From: Bacillota bacterium
Lineage (GTDB): Bacteria; Bacillota; Clostridia; Oscillospirales; Ruminococcaceae
Direction: 5' to 3'
Length of the DNA stretch: 64,000 nucleotides
Assembly: GCA_023460035.1 (NCBI GenBank)
Contig: JAEWRN010000009.1
Coordinates: forward strand, 1 to 64,000
Below the pieces are notes generated by a model, which worked only from the letters and a program-made list of their open reading frames with translations, was not told the origin of the DNA and made no database searches. Positions 41,895 to 50,050 of the stretch are shown one piece after another (position 1 is the stretch's first letter; each line of letters starts with the position of its first letter). The translations under genes were made by a program, and so were the position numbers.

Positions 41895-43112
41895 ATGGAA
41901 ATCAAGCAAAAAGCCGGGTTTTTGCCGTACCGCGCATACCAGTATCTCGAGCCCGGTAAAGACTACAAGGACATCAAATGGGTCGACTGGGACTGGGCCG
42001 GCCGCCACCTGATCGAACTGGATGCAGAGCAGGAGGCACAGTACGAAGCGCTGCTTGCAAAACACCCATATCTCTCGCTGCACGACCACCCCACCTTTTA
42101 CCCCGAGGACATGAGCACGATGGACAAAATCTACGATGCCATGCGCCAGGGCCGCCAGTTTTGCGGGTACGAGGCGCTGAGCTACTCGAACCTCGACTGC
42201 ATTTTTGACAACATGATGGACGGTGTCAACATCATCTCCAGCCCCGGCGGGTGGAAGTGGATTGACGTGCTGCATGACCTTGGCATGCGGCTATGCGACA
42301 TTGCGCACCAGGACTTTTTGATCCAGTGCAAAACGGTGGACGACATTTTTGCCGCCAAGGCCGCGGGTAAAATTGCCTGGGTGCCCTGTGTGGAGGGTGC
42401 CGCCTGCATTGAAAACGAAGTGGACCGCATCGACATTTTGTACGGCCTTGGCGTGCGCCAGCTGGGTGTCACCTATTCAGAGAGCAACGCGCTGGGCAAC
42501 GGCCTGAAAGAGGATAACGACGGCGGGCTGACGAAGTTTGGCAAGGCCTGTGTGGAGCGCATGAACAAGGTGGGTATGCTGATCGACGTTTCCCATTGCG
42601 GCCAGCGCACCGCGCTGGAAGCGGTGCAGCACAGCACAAAGCCGATTCTGGCAAGCCACCTTGGTGCCAAGGGCGTGTGGGACATTAAACGCCTTGCGGG
42701 CGACGAGCTGCTGAAAGCCATCGCCGCCAAGGGCGGGGTCATCGGCATTGAGGCGGCCCCCCACACCACGATGAGCGCCACGAACCGCACCCACGACATC
42801 GACAGCGTGATGGAGCATTTTGAATACGTGAAAAACCTTGTGGGTATTGACCACGTTGGGTTTGGTGTGGACACCTTGTACGGCGACCATGTGGGGGTGC
42901 ACCACGCGTTTGCGGCGGCACTTTCCACCGGCGACACCTCAAAGTCCACACTGCCGTACGAAGAGGTTGCCTATGTGAACTACCTTGAAAACCCGACCGA
43001 GGCCTCGTGGAACATCCCGCGCTGGCTGATCCGCCACGGGTACACCGAAGAAGAGATTGCAAAAGTGATTGGCGGCAATGCGCTGCGCGTACTGCGTGAG
43101 GTTTGGGCATAA
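41895..43112 (+). CDS. M19 (membrane dipeptidase-like) peptidase, copy 1
   Basis: 405 residues of the renal dipeptidase family M19, which cuts dipeptides and, unlike most, accepts a D-residue at the C-terminal side. Active-site landmarks: VPCVEGA (bridging Glu), IDVSHCG and ASHLGAKG (His), GFGVDTLYGDH (Asp). The first zinc motif, normally HxD, reads HDH at LSLHDHPTF. No signal peptide, so it is cytosolic and acts on imported peptides. ATG 41895 with GGAAAGGAAG ahead. It is a tandem duplicate of the next gene, which differs mainly in the first 130 residues. Confidence 0.88.
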   Translation: MEIKQKAGFLPYRAYQYLEPGKDYKDIKWVDWDWAGRHLIELDAEQEAQYEALLAKHPYLSLHDHPTFYPEDMSTMDKIYDAMRQGRQFCGYEALSYSNLDCIFDNMMDGVNIISSPGGWKWIDVLHDLGMRLCDIAHQDFLIQCKTVDDIFAAKAAGKIAWVPCVEGAACIENEVDRIDILYGLGVRQLGVTYSESNALGNGLKEDNDGGLTKFGKACVERMNKVGMLIDVSHCGQRTALEAVQHSTKPILASHLGAKGVWDIKRLAGDELLKAIAAKGGVIGIEAAPHTTMSATNRTHDIDSVMEHFEYVKNLVGIDHVGFGVDTLYGDHVGVHHAFAAALSTGDTSKSTLPYEEVAYVNYLENPTEASWNIPRWLIRHGYTEEEIAKVIGGNALRVLREVWA

Positions 43113-43233
43113 CCCCAGCCTGACCATAATACGCCGCGGCAGCTTTGCCGGTATGCCTGCTCCCCGCCGTTGCCCCCCGCAGCGGTGGGGAGTTTTGGCA
43201 ACCGGCAGAAAAACACCCAAAGGAGGGTTTGCT

Positions 43234-44448
43234 ATGGAATTAGAACAAAAAAAGGGGTACCGGCCCTACCAGTCTTACCAGTACCTTGAGGCCGGGCGCG
43301 ATTACCCGGTGATCGACTGGGCCAAATGGGACTGGGCCGGCCGCCACCTGCTTCAGCTCAGCGCCGAAGAGGAGGCCCGTTACCGGGAAATCATCGCAAA
43401 ATACCCGTACATTTCGGTGCACGAGCACCCGGATTTCACCCCGGCAGATTTAAGCCTGGACAGTTTCCTTGCCGCCGAGCGGCAGGGCAGGGATGCCTGC
43501 GCGTATGAGGCGCTGAGCTATTCAAATCTCGACTGCATTTTTGACAACCTGCTTGACGGCACCAATATCATCTCCAGCCCCGGCGGCTGGAAGTGGATTG
43601 ACATTCTGCACGACCTTGGCATGCGGCTGTGTGACCTTGCGCACCAGGATTTTTTGGTGCAGTGCAAAACGGTGGACGACATTTTTGCCGCGAAAGCCGC
43701 GGGCAAAATTGCGTGGGTGCCCTGTATTGAGGGTGCCCAGCCGATTGAAAACGAAGTGGACCGCATTGACATTTTGTACGGCCTTGGCGTGCGCCAGCTG
43801 GGTATCACTTACTCTGAAAGCAACGCGCTGGGCAGTGGCTTAAAAGAGGATTGTGACGGCGGGCTGACAAAGTTTGGCGCGGCCTGTGTCGAGCGCATGA
43901 ACAAGGTGGGCATGCTGATTGACGTGTCCCACTGCGGCCAGCGCACTGCGCTGGAAGCAGTACAGCACAGCACAAAGCCCATTCTCGCAAGCCACATCGG
44001 CGCCAAAGGCGTGTGGAATATCAAGCGCCTTGCGGGCGACGAGCTGCTGCGGGCCATCGCCGCCAAGGGCGGGGTCATCGGCATTGAGGCCGCCCCTCAC
44101 ACCACAATGAGTGCCACCCACAACACGCATGACATCGACAGCGTGATGGAGCATTTTGAGTACGTGAAAAACCTTGTCGGCATCGACCATGTCACCTTTG
44201 GGCCGGACTGCCTGTATGGCGACCATGTGGCGCTGCACCACGCGTTTGCGGGGGCGCTTTCCACCGGTGATACGTCTAAAACGGCGCTGCCGTACCAAGA
44301 GGTCGCGTATGTGAACTACCTTGAAAACACCACCGAAGCATCTTGGAATATCCCGCGCTGGCTCATCCGCCACGGGTATACGGAAGAAGAGATTGCAAAG
44401 GTGCTGGGCGGCAACACCATTCGCGTGCTGCGACAGGTATGGGCATAA
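43234..44448 (+). CDS. M19 (membrane dipeptidase-like) peptidase, copy 2
   Basis: 404 residues, nearly identical to copy 1 over residues about 130-404 and more different before that. The same landmarks are present (VPCIEGA, IDVSHCG, ASHIGAKG, HVTFGPDCLYGDH), and the first metal motif again reads HxH (HEH in SVHEHPDF) in place of HxD, so the change is a feature of the subgroup and not a mutation of one copy. ATG 43234 has AAAGGAGGG ahead. The 121-base gap from copy 1 has no terminator. The pair probably differs in peptide preference. Confidence 0.88.
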   Translation: MELEQKKGYRPYQSYQYLEAGRDYPVIDWAKWDWAGRHLLQLSAEEEARYREIIAKYPYISVHEHPDFTPADLSLDSFLAAERQGRDACAYEALSYSNLDCIFDNLLDGTNIISSPGGWKWIDILHDLGMRLCDLAHQDFLVQCKTVDDIFAAKAAGKIAWVPCIEGAQPIENEVDRIDILYGLGVRQLGITYSESNALGSGLKEDCDGGLTKFGAACVERMNKVGMLIDVSHCGQRTALEAVQHSTKPILASHIGAKGVWNIKRLAGDELLRAIAAKGGVIGIEAAPHTTMSATHNTHDIDSVMEHFEYVKNLVGIDHVTFGPDCLYGDHVALHHAFAGALSTGDTSKTALPYQEVAYVNYLENTTEASWNIPRWLIRHGYTEEEIAKVLGGNTIRVLRQVWA

Positions 44449-44477
44449 CCGCTCGCAGCAGAAAGGAGCAAAATGCG

Positions 44478-45701
44478 ATGCAAGAACCGAACCATGTAAC
44501 GGAATTTGGCATTACTCAAACGCCGCAAAGCGAGTTTGACGCCCGCCTTGGCAAGGTGGATGCCGCGCTGCAAAAAGCGGGGGCGGGGGCAATGGTGTTT
44601 TTTTCAGCCGCCGCCATCACCTACCTGACTGGCTCGCCGCTGGTGGCAACCGAGCGGCCGATGGCGTTTGTCTACCAGCCCGGCGGCGCTAGCGCCTTGC
44701 TGGTGCCCCGGCTGGAGGCCGAGCACGCCGCCATGCAGTTGCCGCAGTACCGCATTGCGGTTTACCCCGAATACCCGGGCGAGCGCCACCCCATGCACTA
44801 CCTTGCCGATTTGCTGAGCGAGATGGGCCTTGCGGGCGCGGGGCTTGCCGCCGACAGCGACGGGTACCCGCCGGTGTACGGGTACAGCGGCCCGGCCCTC
44901 AGCGAGGTGCTGGGGCAAAGCAGCCTGATTTTGCTGCCGCGGCTTATCCAGCAGCTCAAGGTGTACAAAAGCGAGTACGAGATCAGCCTGATCCGCGAAA
45001 GTGCGCGCTGGTCGAACTATGCCATGACACTGCTGCAAGAGTATACCAAGCCGGGCCTGCGCGAGTATGAGGTGTCGTTTCGCGCCGGGTTTGACGCGGC
45101 GGGCGTGATGCTGAAAACACTGGGCCACCGCTACCGCCCCAATTCGCTGGCCGACAGCAGCGTGCTGGTGGGCTACCGCGGGCAAATTGGCCCGCATTCG
45201 TATTACCCGCACGCCGTCACCACCAACGCCGCGTTTGCCCGCGGTGACGTGCTGGGCTGCTATGCCACGGCGGATATTGGCGGGTACATCTGCGAGCTGG
45301 AGCGCAACTTTTTTATGGGGCAGCCATCTGCCGAGCAGCGCCGTTATTACCTGTTGGCACAAGAACTGCAACAGGTCGCGTTTGACGCGCTGCGCCCCGG
45401 CGCTGCCTGCAGCGACGTAGACCGCGCCACCCGGCAGTTTTTTAAAGACAACGACATCGAGCAGCACTGGCGCCACCACACCGGGCACTGCCTTGGCTCC
45501 GGCATGCACGAGACCCCGGTGCTGGATATCGGCGAGGACCACCCACTGCTGCCGGGCATGTGTTTTTCGGTAGAGCCTGGCATTTACGTGCAGGGGGTCG
45601 GGGGCTTCCGGCTGTCCGACACGGTGGTTATACGCGAACACGGTATCGAGCGCATCACCTATTTCAGCCGCGACTTGAACGACATGGTCATCGACTGTTG
45701 A
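44478..45701 (+). CDS. M24 family (Xaa-Pro peptidase/creatinase-like) protein lacking metal ligands
   Basis: 407 residues: creatinase N-terminal domain (about 20-150) and pita-bread M24 domain (about 165-400). Of the five residues that bind two metals in aminopeptidases, the first Asp aligns with Tyr262, the second with Glu273 (in CELERN), and the last Glu with Ser380 (RLSD); the His in HHTGHCLG and Glu in SVEPGIY remain. This resembles metal-free family members such as creatinase and ectoine hydrolase, so hydrolysis of an amidine or amide, not a peptide, is likely. ATG 44478 with AAAGGAG ahead; the ATG at 44473 is out of frame. Confidence 0.85.
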   Translation: MQEPNHVTEFGITQTPQSEFDARLGKVDAALQKAGAGAMVFFSAAAITYLTGSPLVATERPMAFVYQPGGASALLVPRLEAEHAAMQLPQYRIAVYPEYPGERHPMHYLADLLSEMGLAGAGLAADSDGYPPVYGYSGPALSEVLGQSSLILLPRLIQQLKVYKSEYEISLIRESARWSNYAMTLLQEYTKPGLREYEVSFRAGFDAAGVMLKTLGHRYRPNSLADSSVLVGYRGQIGPHSYYPHAVTTNAAFARGDVLGCYATADIGGYICELERNFFMGQPSAEQRRYYLLAQELQQVAFDALRPGAACSDVDRATRQFFKDNDIEQHWRHHTGHCLGSGMHETPVLDIGEDHPLLPGMCFSVEPGIYVQGVGGFRLSDTVVIREHGIERITYFSRDLNDMVIDC

Positions 45702-45722
45702 CCCAGCCAAAGGAGGTACCCA

Positions 45723-46451
45723 ATGAAGCTGTTATACCTTGTGCCCGGTGAAATGCCACAGCAGGAGCTGTTTCGACGCCGTGACATTTTGCGCGGGGTT
45801 GTGTTCCCCGGCACCGCGCTCGACGCGTGGGACTGCCCCGGCGGGCCGCCGTCGATCGAATCCATCACCGAAGAATACCAAAGCATCCCCGGCACCGTGG
45901 CGCGCGCCGTGCAGGCGCAACAGGCCGGGTACGACGGTATCTTGCTGGGCTGCTATGCCGACCCCGGCATTGACGCGCTGCGCGAAATGCTCACCATCCC
46001 GGTTGCCGGGCCGTTTGAATCCTCTGCTGCCACCGCGCTGACACTGGGCCACCGGTTTTCCATCGTCACCGCAACGCCCGAAATGACCCCCGTGCTGGAA
46101 GAGGAAGTGCGCGCAAAGGGCATTGCCGCCCACCGGCTGGCCTCGGTGCGGGCCATCGACCTTGATATTCTCGATTTTGGCGGGCAGCCCGAGCTGTTGC
46201 AAAGCCGCGTGCTGGAAGTTTCGCGCCGTTGCATCGTGCAGGACGGTGCCGACTGCATTATTTTGGGCTGTATTTCGCTGGCCTTTTCAGGCACAGACAA
46301 ACTGGTGGAGCGGGAGCTTGGGGTACCCTGCATCAACCCCATTCTCACCGCGCTTAAAATGGCCGAAGGGCAGGTTGCCACCGGCATCACCCACAGCAAA
46401 AAAGCGTACCCATTGCCGCACAAGCTGCGCAAAATGGGTGAGAATGCTTAA
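45723..46451 (+). CDS. Asp/Glu/hydantoin racemase family protein
   Basis: 242 residues with the two-cysteine active site of the family: Cys in ILLGCYADPG and Cys in ILGCISLAFSG. VAGPFESSAATAL between them and the N-terminal strand LLYLVPGE are consistent with hydantoin racemase-like members, though maleate isomerase relatives also share this pattern. It would interconvert L and D forms of an amino acid or derivative produced by the operon's hydrolases. ATG 45723 follows AAAGGAGGTACCC. It is the last gene of the operon, ending at a strong terminator. Confidence 0.85.
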   Translation: MKLLYLVPGEMPQQELFRRRDILRGVVFPGTALDAWDCPGGPPSIESITEEYQSIPGTVARAVQAQQAGYDGILLGCYADPGIDALREMLTIPVAGPFESSAATALTLGHRFSIVTATPEMTPVLEEEVRAKGIAAHRLASVRAIDLDILDFGGQPELLQSRVLEVSRRCIVQDGADCIILGCISLAFSGTDKLVERELGVPCINPILTALKMAEGQVATGITHSKKAYPLPHKLRKMGENA

Positions 46452-46456
46452 AAAGG

Positions 46457-46494
46457 CAAACAAAACAGCGGCCTTGCGGCCGCTGTTTTGTTTG
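46457..46494. terminator. Bidirectional terminator between peptide operon and chemoreceptor gene
   Basis: Perfect 17-bp inverted repeat (CAAACAAAACAGCGGCC and complement) with a TTGC loop. AAAA and TTTG flanks serve both directions. Confidence 0.88.
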
Positions 46495-46518
46495 TTGTAG
46501 AAAAAGGGGTAAAATTTG

Positions 46519-48678
46519 TTATTGCGCGGTGTCGCCTTCGCTTTCTTCATTGTCACCAAAGCGGAACCGCCCCGCCAGCTCACGCAGCACCTGCGCCTGG
46601 CCGGAAAGCTCTTCGCTTGCGGCGGCAGATTCTTCCGCGGTGGCAGAGTTGGTCTGCACAATGCTTGAAATCTGGTCGATGCCCTGCGTCACCTGCATAA
46701 TGGAGGTGGACTGCCCGGTGGCGGCCGAAGAAATGTCGTCGATTGTCGTGGAAAGTTCGCTTGTCTTTGTCGCGGCGACTGTCAGCGCTTCCGCGGTCTC
46801 GTTGGCAATCAGGGTGCCGTTTTCCACCGCCTGCAGCGAGCGCTCAATCAGCGCCGCGGTGCTGCCGGACGCCTCCGACGATTTGCTGGCAAGGCTGCGC
46901 ACCTCGTCTGCCACAACGGCAAAGCCTTTGCCTGCGCTGCCTGCGCGGGCAGCCTCTACCGCGGCGTTCAGTGCCAGAATGTTGGTCTGGAACGCGATGT
47001 CCTCAATTGTTTTGATAATCTTGCCAATCTCGCGCGAGGAGGAGTTAATCTCGGCCATCGCTTGCAGCATTTCCTGCATACGGCCATTGCTGCTCTGCAT
47101 CTGCGTGCCGGTGTCGGCAGCTTTTTGCCGCGCGTCGCGCGCATTTGATGCCGTGCGGGACACCTGGTCTGAAATTTCGTTGATGGTTGCCGCAAGCTCT
47201 TCTACCGATGCGGCCTGCTCGGTAGCGCCCTCGCTGAGGGCCTGCGCGCCCACCGAAACCTGTTCGGCCCCCACCGAAACCTGGTCGGCGGCAAGGTTGA
47301 TCTGCGACAGCGTGTCGCTCAGCCGTGCCCGCAGCTTTTGAATCGACAGCAAAATTTGCTCAAAATCGCCCACATAGCTGCCGCGCGCGCGGCTTTGGGC
47401 GGCAAAATTGCCGTCGGCCATCTCGCCCAGCAGGTAGCCGATATCGGTCATCATCTCGCGCAGGGTTTTTGACATGTCGCCAAAGGCCACCGCCAGCGCG
47501 CCAATCTCATCCTGTGAGGTATATTGTATGCTGGCCGAAAGGTCGCCGCCGGCAATGCCCTTGGCCGCGTCGACCACCTGCTTCATGGGTGCAAGCATGC
47601 GCCGCAGCACAATGGTAGTGACACCAAGCAGCAGCACCAGTGCAAGCACGCTGGCCAAAATCAGCCACCAGGTAGACTGCACCACGGCGCGGGATACGTC
47701 TGCCGCAGTGACGACCGAAACCGCCCACCAATTTTCATCCCCGGCGGTGATGGGGTGGAAGAAGCGAAACACCTTTTCGCCGGTCGTCTGGGTGGTTTCT
47801 ACATGAAACGCCTCGCCTTTGGCAAGCAGCTCCTGCACCGCGGCGTATTCGTCCGTATCCGGGATAAATTCGCTCATCGCATGGCCCACGTTGTCTGTGT
47901 TGCGGTTGTCGTAGACCAAAAGGCCGTCATTGTCGTAAATAATGGCGTACATCGACGGGAAGTTTTCGCTGGTGGCATCAATGCGGTTGAAATTGTCCAT
48001 TTTGATGTCGGCGACCGCCACACCCTTTACGGTGCCATTGTAGATAATTGGCATTGAATAGGTGATAATCTGCATGCCGTTGTATTCATATGGGTCGGTC
48101 ACAATGGCTTTTTGGCTTTCCGCAGCCTGCTTGTAATAGTTGTCGGCAGAATAACTGGCATACTCGCCGTAAGGGGTAATATCACCGTCGGCGGTTTCTT
48201 TTTGCAGGTAAAATGAGTAGCTTTCAATGTCGTTTTGAAACGCATACGGCGCAAACATCACGCCCACCCCCTCAATGCCATCGTTGTTCAGCGCAATGCT
48301 GCGAGCACTTTCGGTGATATAGGCCTCGGTGGTGTGGTTCAGCAGGCTGAGCGTGCGGTGGTACACAACGCTCTGGTTTAGCGCGGCCAAAGTTTCGTCG
48401 GTGGGAAACGCGGCATTGGCCGGGTCTTGCTCTGCCGTGCGGTAGGCCCGCTGCAGGTAGGTGTCAATGTCGGATGCAACTGATTGCGCACCATTCAAGA
48501 CCTGCTGTATCTCCATGGCATTTGTTTTTGCTTTGGTCCCTAGTTCGCCAAAGACAGACTGATTGATTGCCTGGCTGGATAAGGTTGCAGAGGTAACCAC
48601 CAAAACGGTGAACACCACGACAAGTACCACGGCAAGTATGGCCGTAAGCTTGGAAGAGAGCTTCATTTTGTGAAACAT
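46519..48678 (-). CDS. Methyl-accepting chemotaxis protein with Cache sensor
   Basis: 719 residues. Helix at about 15-35, a double-Cache type external domain (about 40-310) with DPYEYNGMQIITYSMPI and the second pocket PSMYAIIYDNDGLLVYD, a second helix (about 325-350), HAMP domain, and a signalling domain with the conserved hairpin tip FQTNILALNAAVEAARAGSAGKGFAVVADEVR. It probably senses a small molecule such as an amino acid. ATG 48678 is preceded by AAAGGAGAATCAAT; the longer frame to 48738 is not needed. No other chemotaxis or flagellar gene is in the window. Confidence 0.93.
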   Translation of the reverse strand: MFHKMKLSSKLTAILAVVLVVVFTVLVVTSATLSSQAINQSVFGELGTKAKTNAMEIQQVLNGAQSVASDIDTYLQRAYRTAEQDPANAAFPTDETLAALNQSVVYHRTLSLLNHTTEAYITESARSIALNNDGIEGVGVMFAPYAFQNDIESYSFYLQKETADGDITPYGEYASYSADNYYKQAAESQKAIVTDPYEYNGMQIITYSMPIIYNGTVKGVAVADIKMDNFNRIDATSENFPSMYAIIYDNDGLLVYDNRNTDNVGHAMSEFIPDTDEYAAVQELLAKGEAFHVETTQTTGEKVFRFFHPITAGDENWWAVSVVTAADVSRAVVQSTWWLILASVLALVLLLGVTTIVLRRMLAPMKQVVDAAKGIAGGDLSASIQYTSQDEIGALAVAFGDMSKTLREMMTDIGYLLGEMADGNFAAQSRARGSYVGDFEQILLSIQKLRARLSDTLSQINLAADQVSVGAEQVSVGAQALSEGATEQAASVEELAATINEISDQVSRTASNARDARQKAADTGTQMQSSNGRMQEMLQAMAEINSSSREIGKIIKTIEDIAFQTNILALNAAVEAARAGSAGKGFAVVADEVRSLASKSSEASGSTAALIERSLQAVENGTLIANETAEALTVAATKTSELSTTIDDISSAATGQSTSIMQVTQGIDQISSIVQTNSATAEESAAASEELSGQAQVLRELAGRFRFGDNEESEGDTAQ

Positions 48679-49292
48679 ATTGATTCTCCTTTGTGTTGAA
48701 ATGACACCGGGCTTTTGTGACTGCGCAGTGTTTGCCACACAAGACCGATGTCGCGAAAGACCCCCGCCTGAAAGAAAAGAACAAAAAACGGTTTGTTTGG
48801 GCTAACAATTCTTTATAAAGAATTATTGTTACTAAAACAGTATCGTCTGACAAAGGAAAATAAAAAGCGGAAATGAAAGAATTTTTGATAAAAACCGCGC
48901 ATTTCAAAGAATTTTTGCGCAAATAAGGATATATCAGGAAATTTGTACCATATGATGCAAAAAAGAGGGAATTTAAAGATATTTGGCGAAAAACACTACA
49001 GGCTGCAGAGTGTTTTTGCAATTTTATATATTGTGCGCAAGGGAAACACAAAGCCCAATAATGAAAAAGTAACACTTTTTTAAGGATGAAGCAAAAAGTA
49101 TATGACGCCCCGCTTTGCAAAAAAACAAAGGCAAAAAATCTTGCTGTTTTGTGTGGGCCGATTGCTTTTCTCTACCCAACTTGTTATCATAAAGCACAGT
49201 GAAACAAAACGAAAAGTTCAGTGCCCGTGCATCCGGCGTTGTTTGCAGCACAGCAGCCCACCCCGGCAGGACTTTATTCGCAGGAGGAAAGC
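48679..49292. other. Long AT-rich intergenic region between chemoreceptor and LytTR regulator
   Basis: 614 bases, very AT-rich between 48780 and 49140. A perfect 18-bp palindrome (AATTCTTTATAAAGAATT) lies at 48807-48824 and might be an operator of the chemoreceptor gene. The plus-strand promoter of the regulator is at 49162-49190. No gene or RNA motif was recognised in the rest. Confidence 0.45.
49162..49190 (+). promoter_or_regulatory. Promoter of the orphan LytTR regulator operon
   Basis: TTGCTT and TATCAT with a 17-bp spacer. The leader is about 95 bases. No 21-bp GGAACA repeats are seen, so this operon is not part of the AgrA set. Confidence 0.6.
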
Positions 49293-50015
49293 ATGAAGAT
49301 TGCAATTTGCGACGACAACCCCCAGTATGTGCAGCAACACACGAAAAAAATAAACGCAATGGCACAAAGGCATGGGCTTACAGTTACCATAGACCAGTAC
49401 GCAAATGGCGAGCAGCTTTTGTTTGCACAGGAAGATGCCGCCACCCGAGCCGATATTATTTTTTTAGATATTCGCATGCCGGGCAGGGACGGTGTCGACG
49501 TCGCCCACGCACTGCGCGAGATGAAGCAGGACGGGGAGATTATTTTTTTTACCCATTCTACCGACAACATGCTGGATGCCTTTGATGTGGATGCACTGCA
49601 TTATATTGTAAAAGAGCAGACGAGTGATGAAAAAATAGAGGAGATTTTTTTGCGCGCCATACACCGGGCAGAGCAAAAGCATCAGGAGACGATTGTGCTG
49701 ACCTGCGCGGGGGAAAGCCGCAGTGTGCCGGTGAGCCAGATTTTATATTTTGAAAGTATCCGCCATGTCATTCAGGTGCATTACGCAAGCGAGGTTTTTG
49801 AATTTTATTCTACGCTGGGTAAAATTGAAGAATTGTTATTTGGCCATGGCTTTGTGCGCATTCACCGCTCGTTTTTGGTTTCGCTGCGCCACGCCGCCAG
49901 CCTTGCCAGCTATACGCTGACCTTGACGAATGGCGAGCAGCTGCCGGTGGCAAAGGGCAATTATCGCGAATTGAAAGAGAAGATGACCCCCGCACCGGCG
50001 GCAGAGCTACTTTGA
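49293..50015 (+). CDS. Orphan LytTR response regulator
   Basis: 240 residues: receiver domain with CDDN, phosphoacceptor Asp in FLDIRMPGRDG and conserved Lys (IVKEQ), then a LytTR DNA-binding domain (about 140-235) with HGFVRIHRSFLVSLRHA. ATG 49293 has CAGGAGGAAAGC ahead. Unlike agrA it has no kinase gene beside it; the next gene encodes a secreted surface protein. It could be phosphorylated by a distant kinase, or control its neighbours through DNA binding alone. Confidence 0.9.
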   Translation: MKIAICDDNPQYVQQHTKKINAMAQRHGLTVTIDQYANGEQLLFAQEDAATRADIIFLDIRMPGRDGVDVAHALREMKQDGEIIFFTHSTDNMLDAFDVDALHYIVKEQTSDEKIEEIFLRAIHRAEQKHQETIVLTCAGESRSVPVSQILYFESIRHVIQVHYASEVFEFYSTLGKIEELLFGHGFVRIHRSFLVSLRHAASLASYTLTLTNGEQLPVAKGNYRELKEKMTPAPAAELL

Positions 50016-50050
50016 AACCAAGGGTGCAGTGTTGGAAAGGCGTGGAACAA

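Noticed and set aside
44473..44475. ATG just upstream as start of the M24 gene
   Set aside because: It is in another frame; the in-frame ATG is 5 bases further on.
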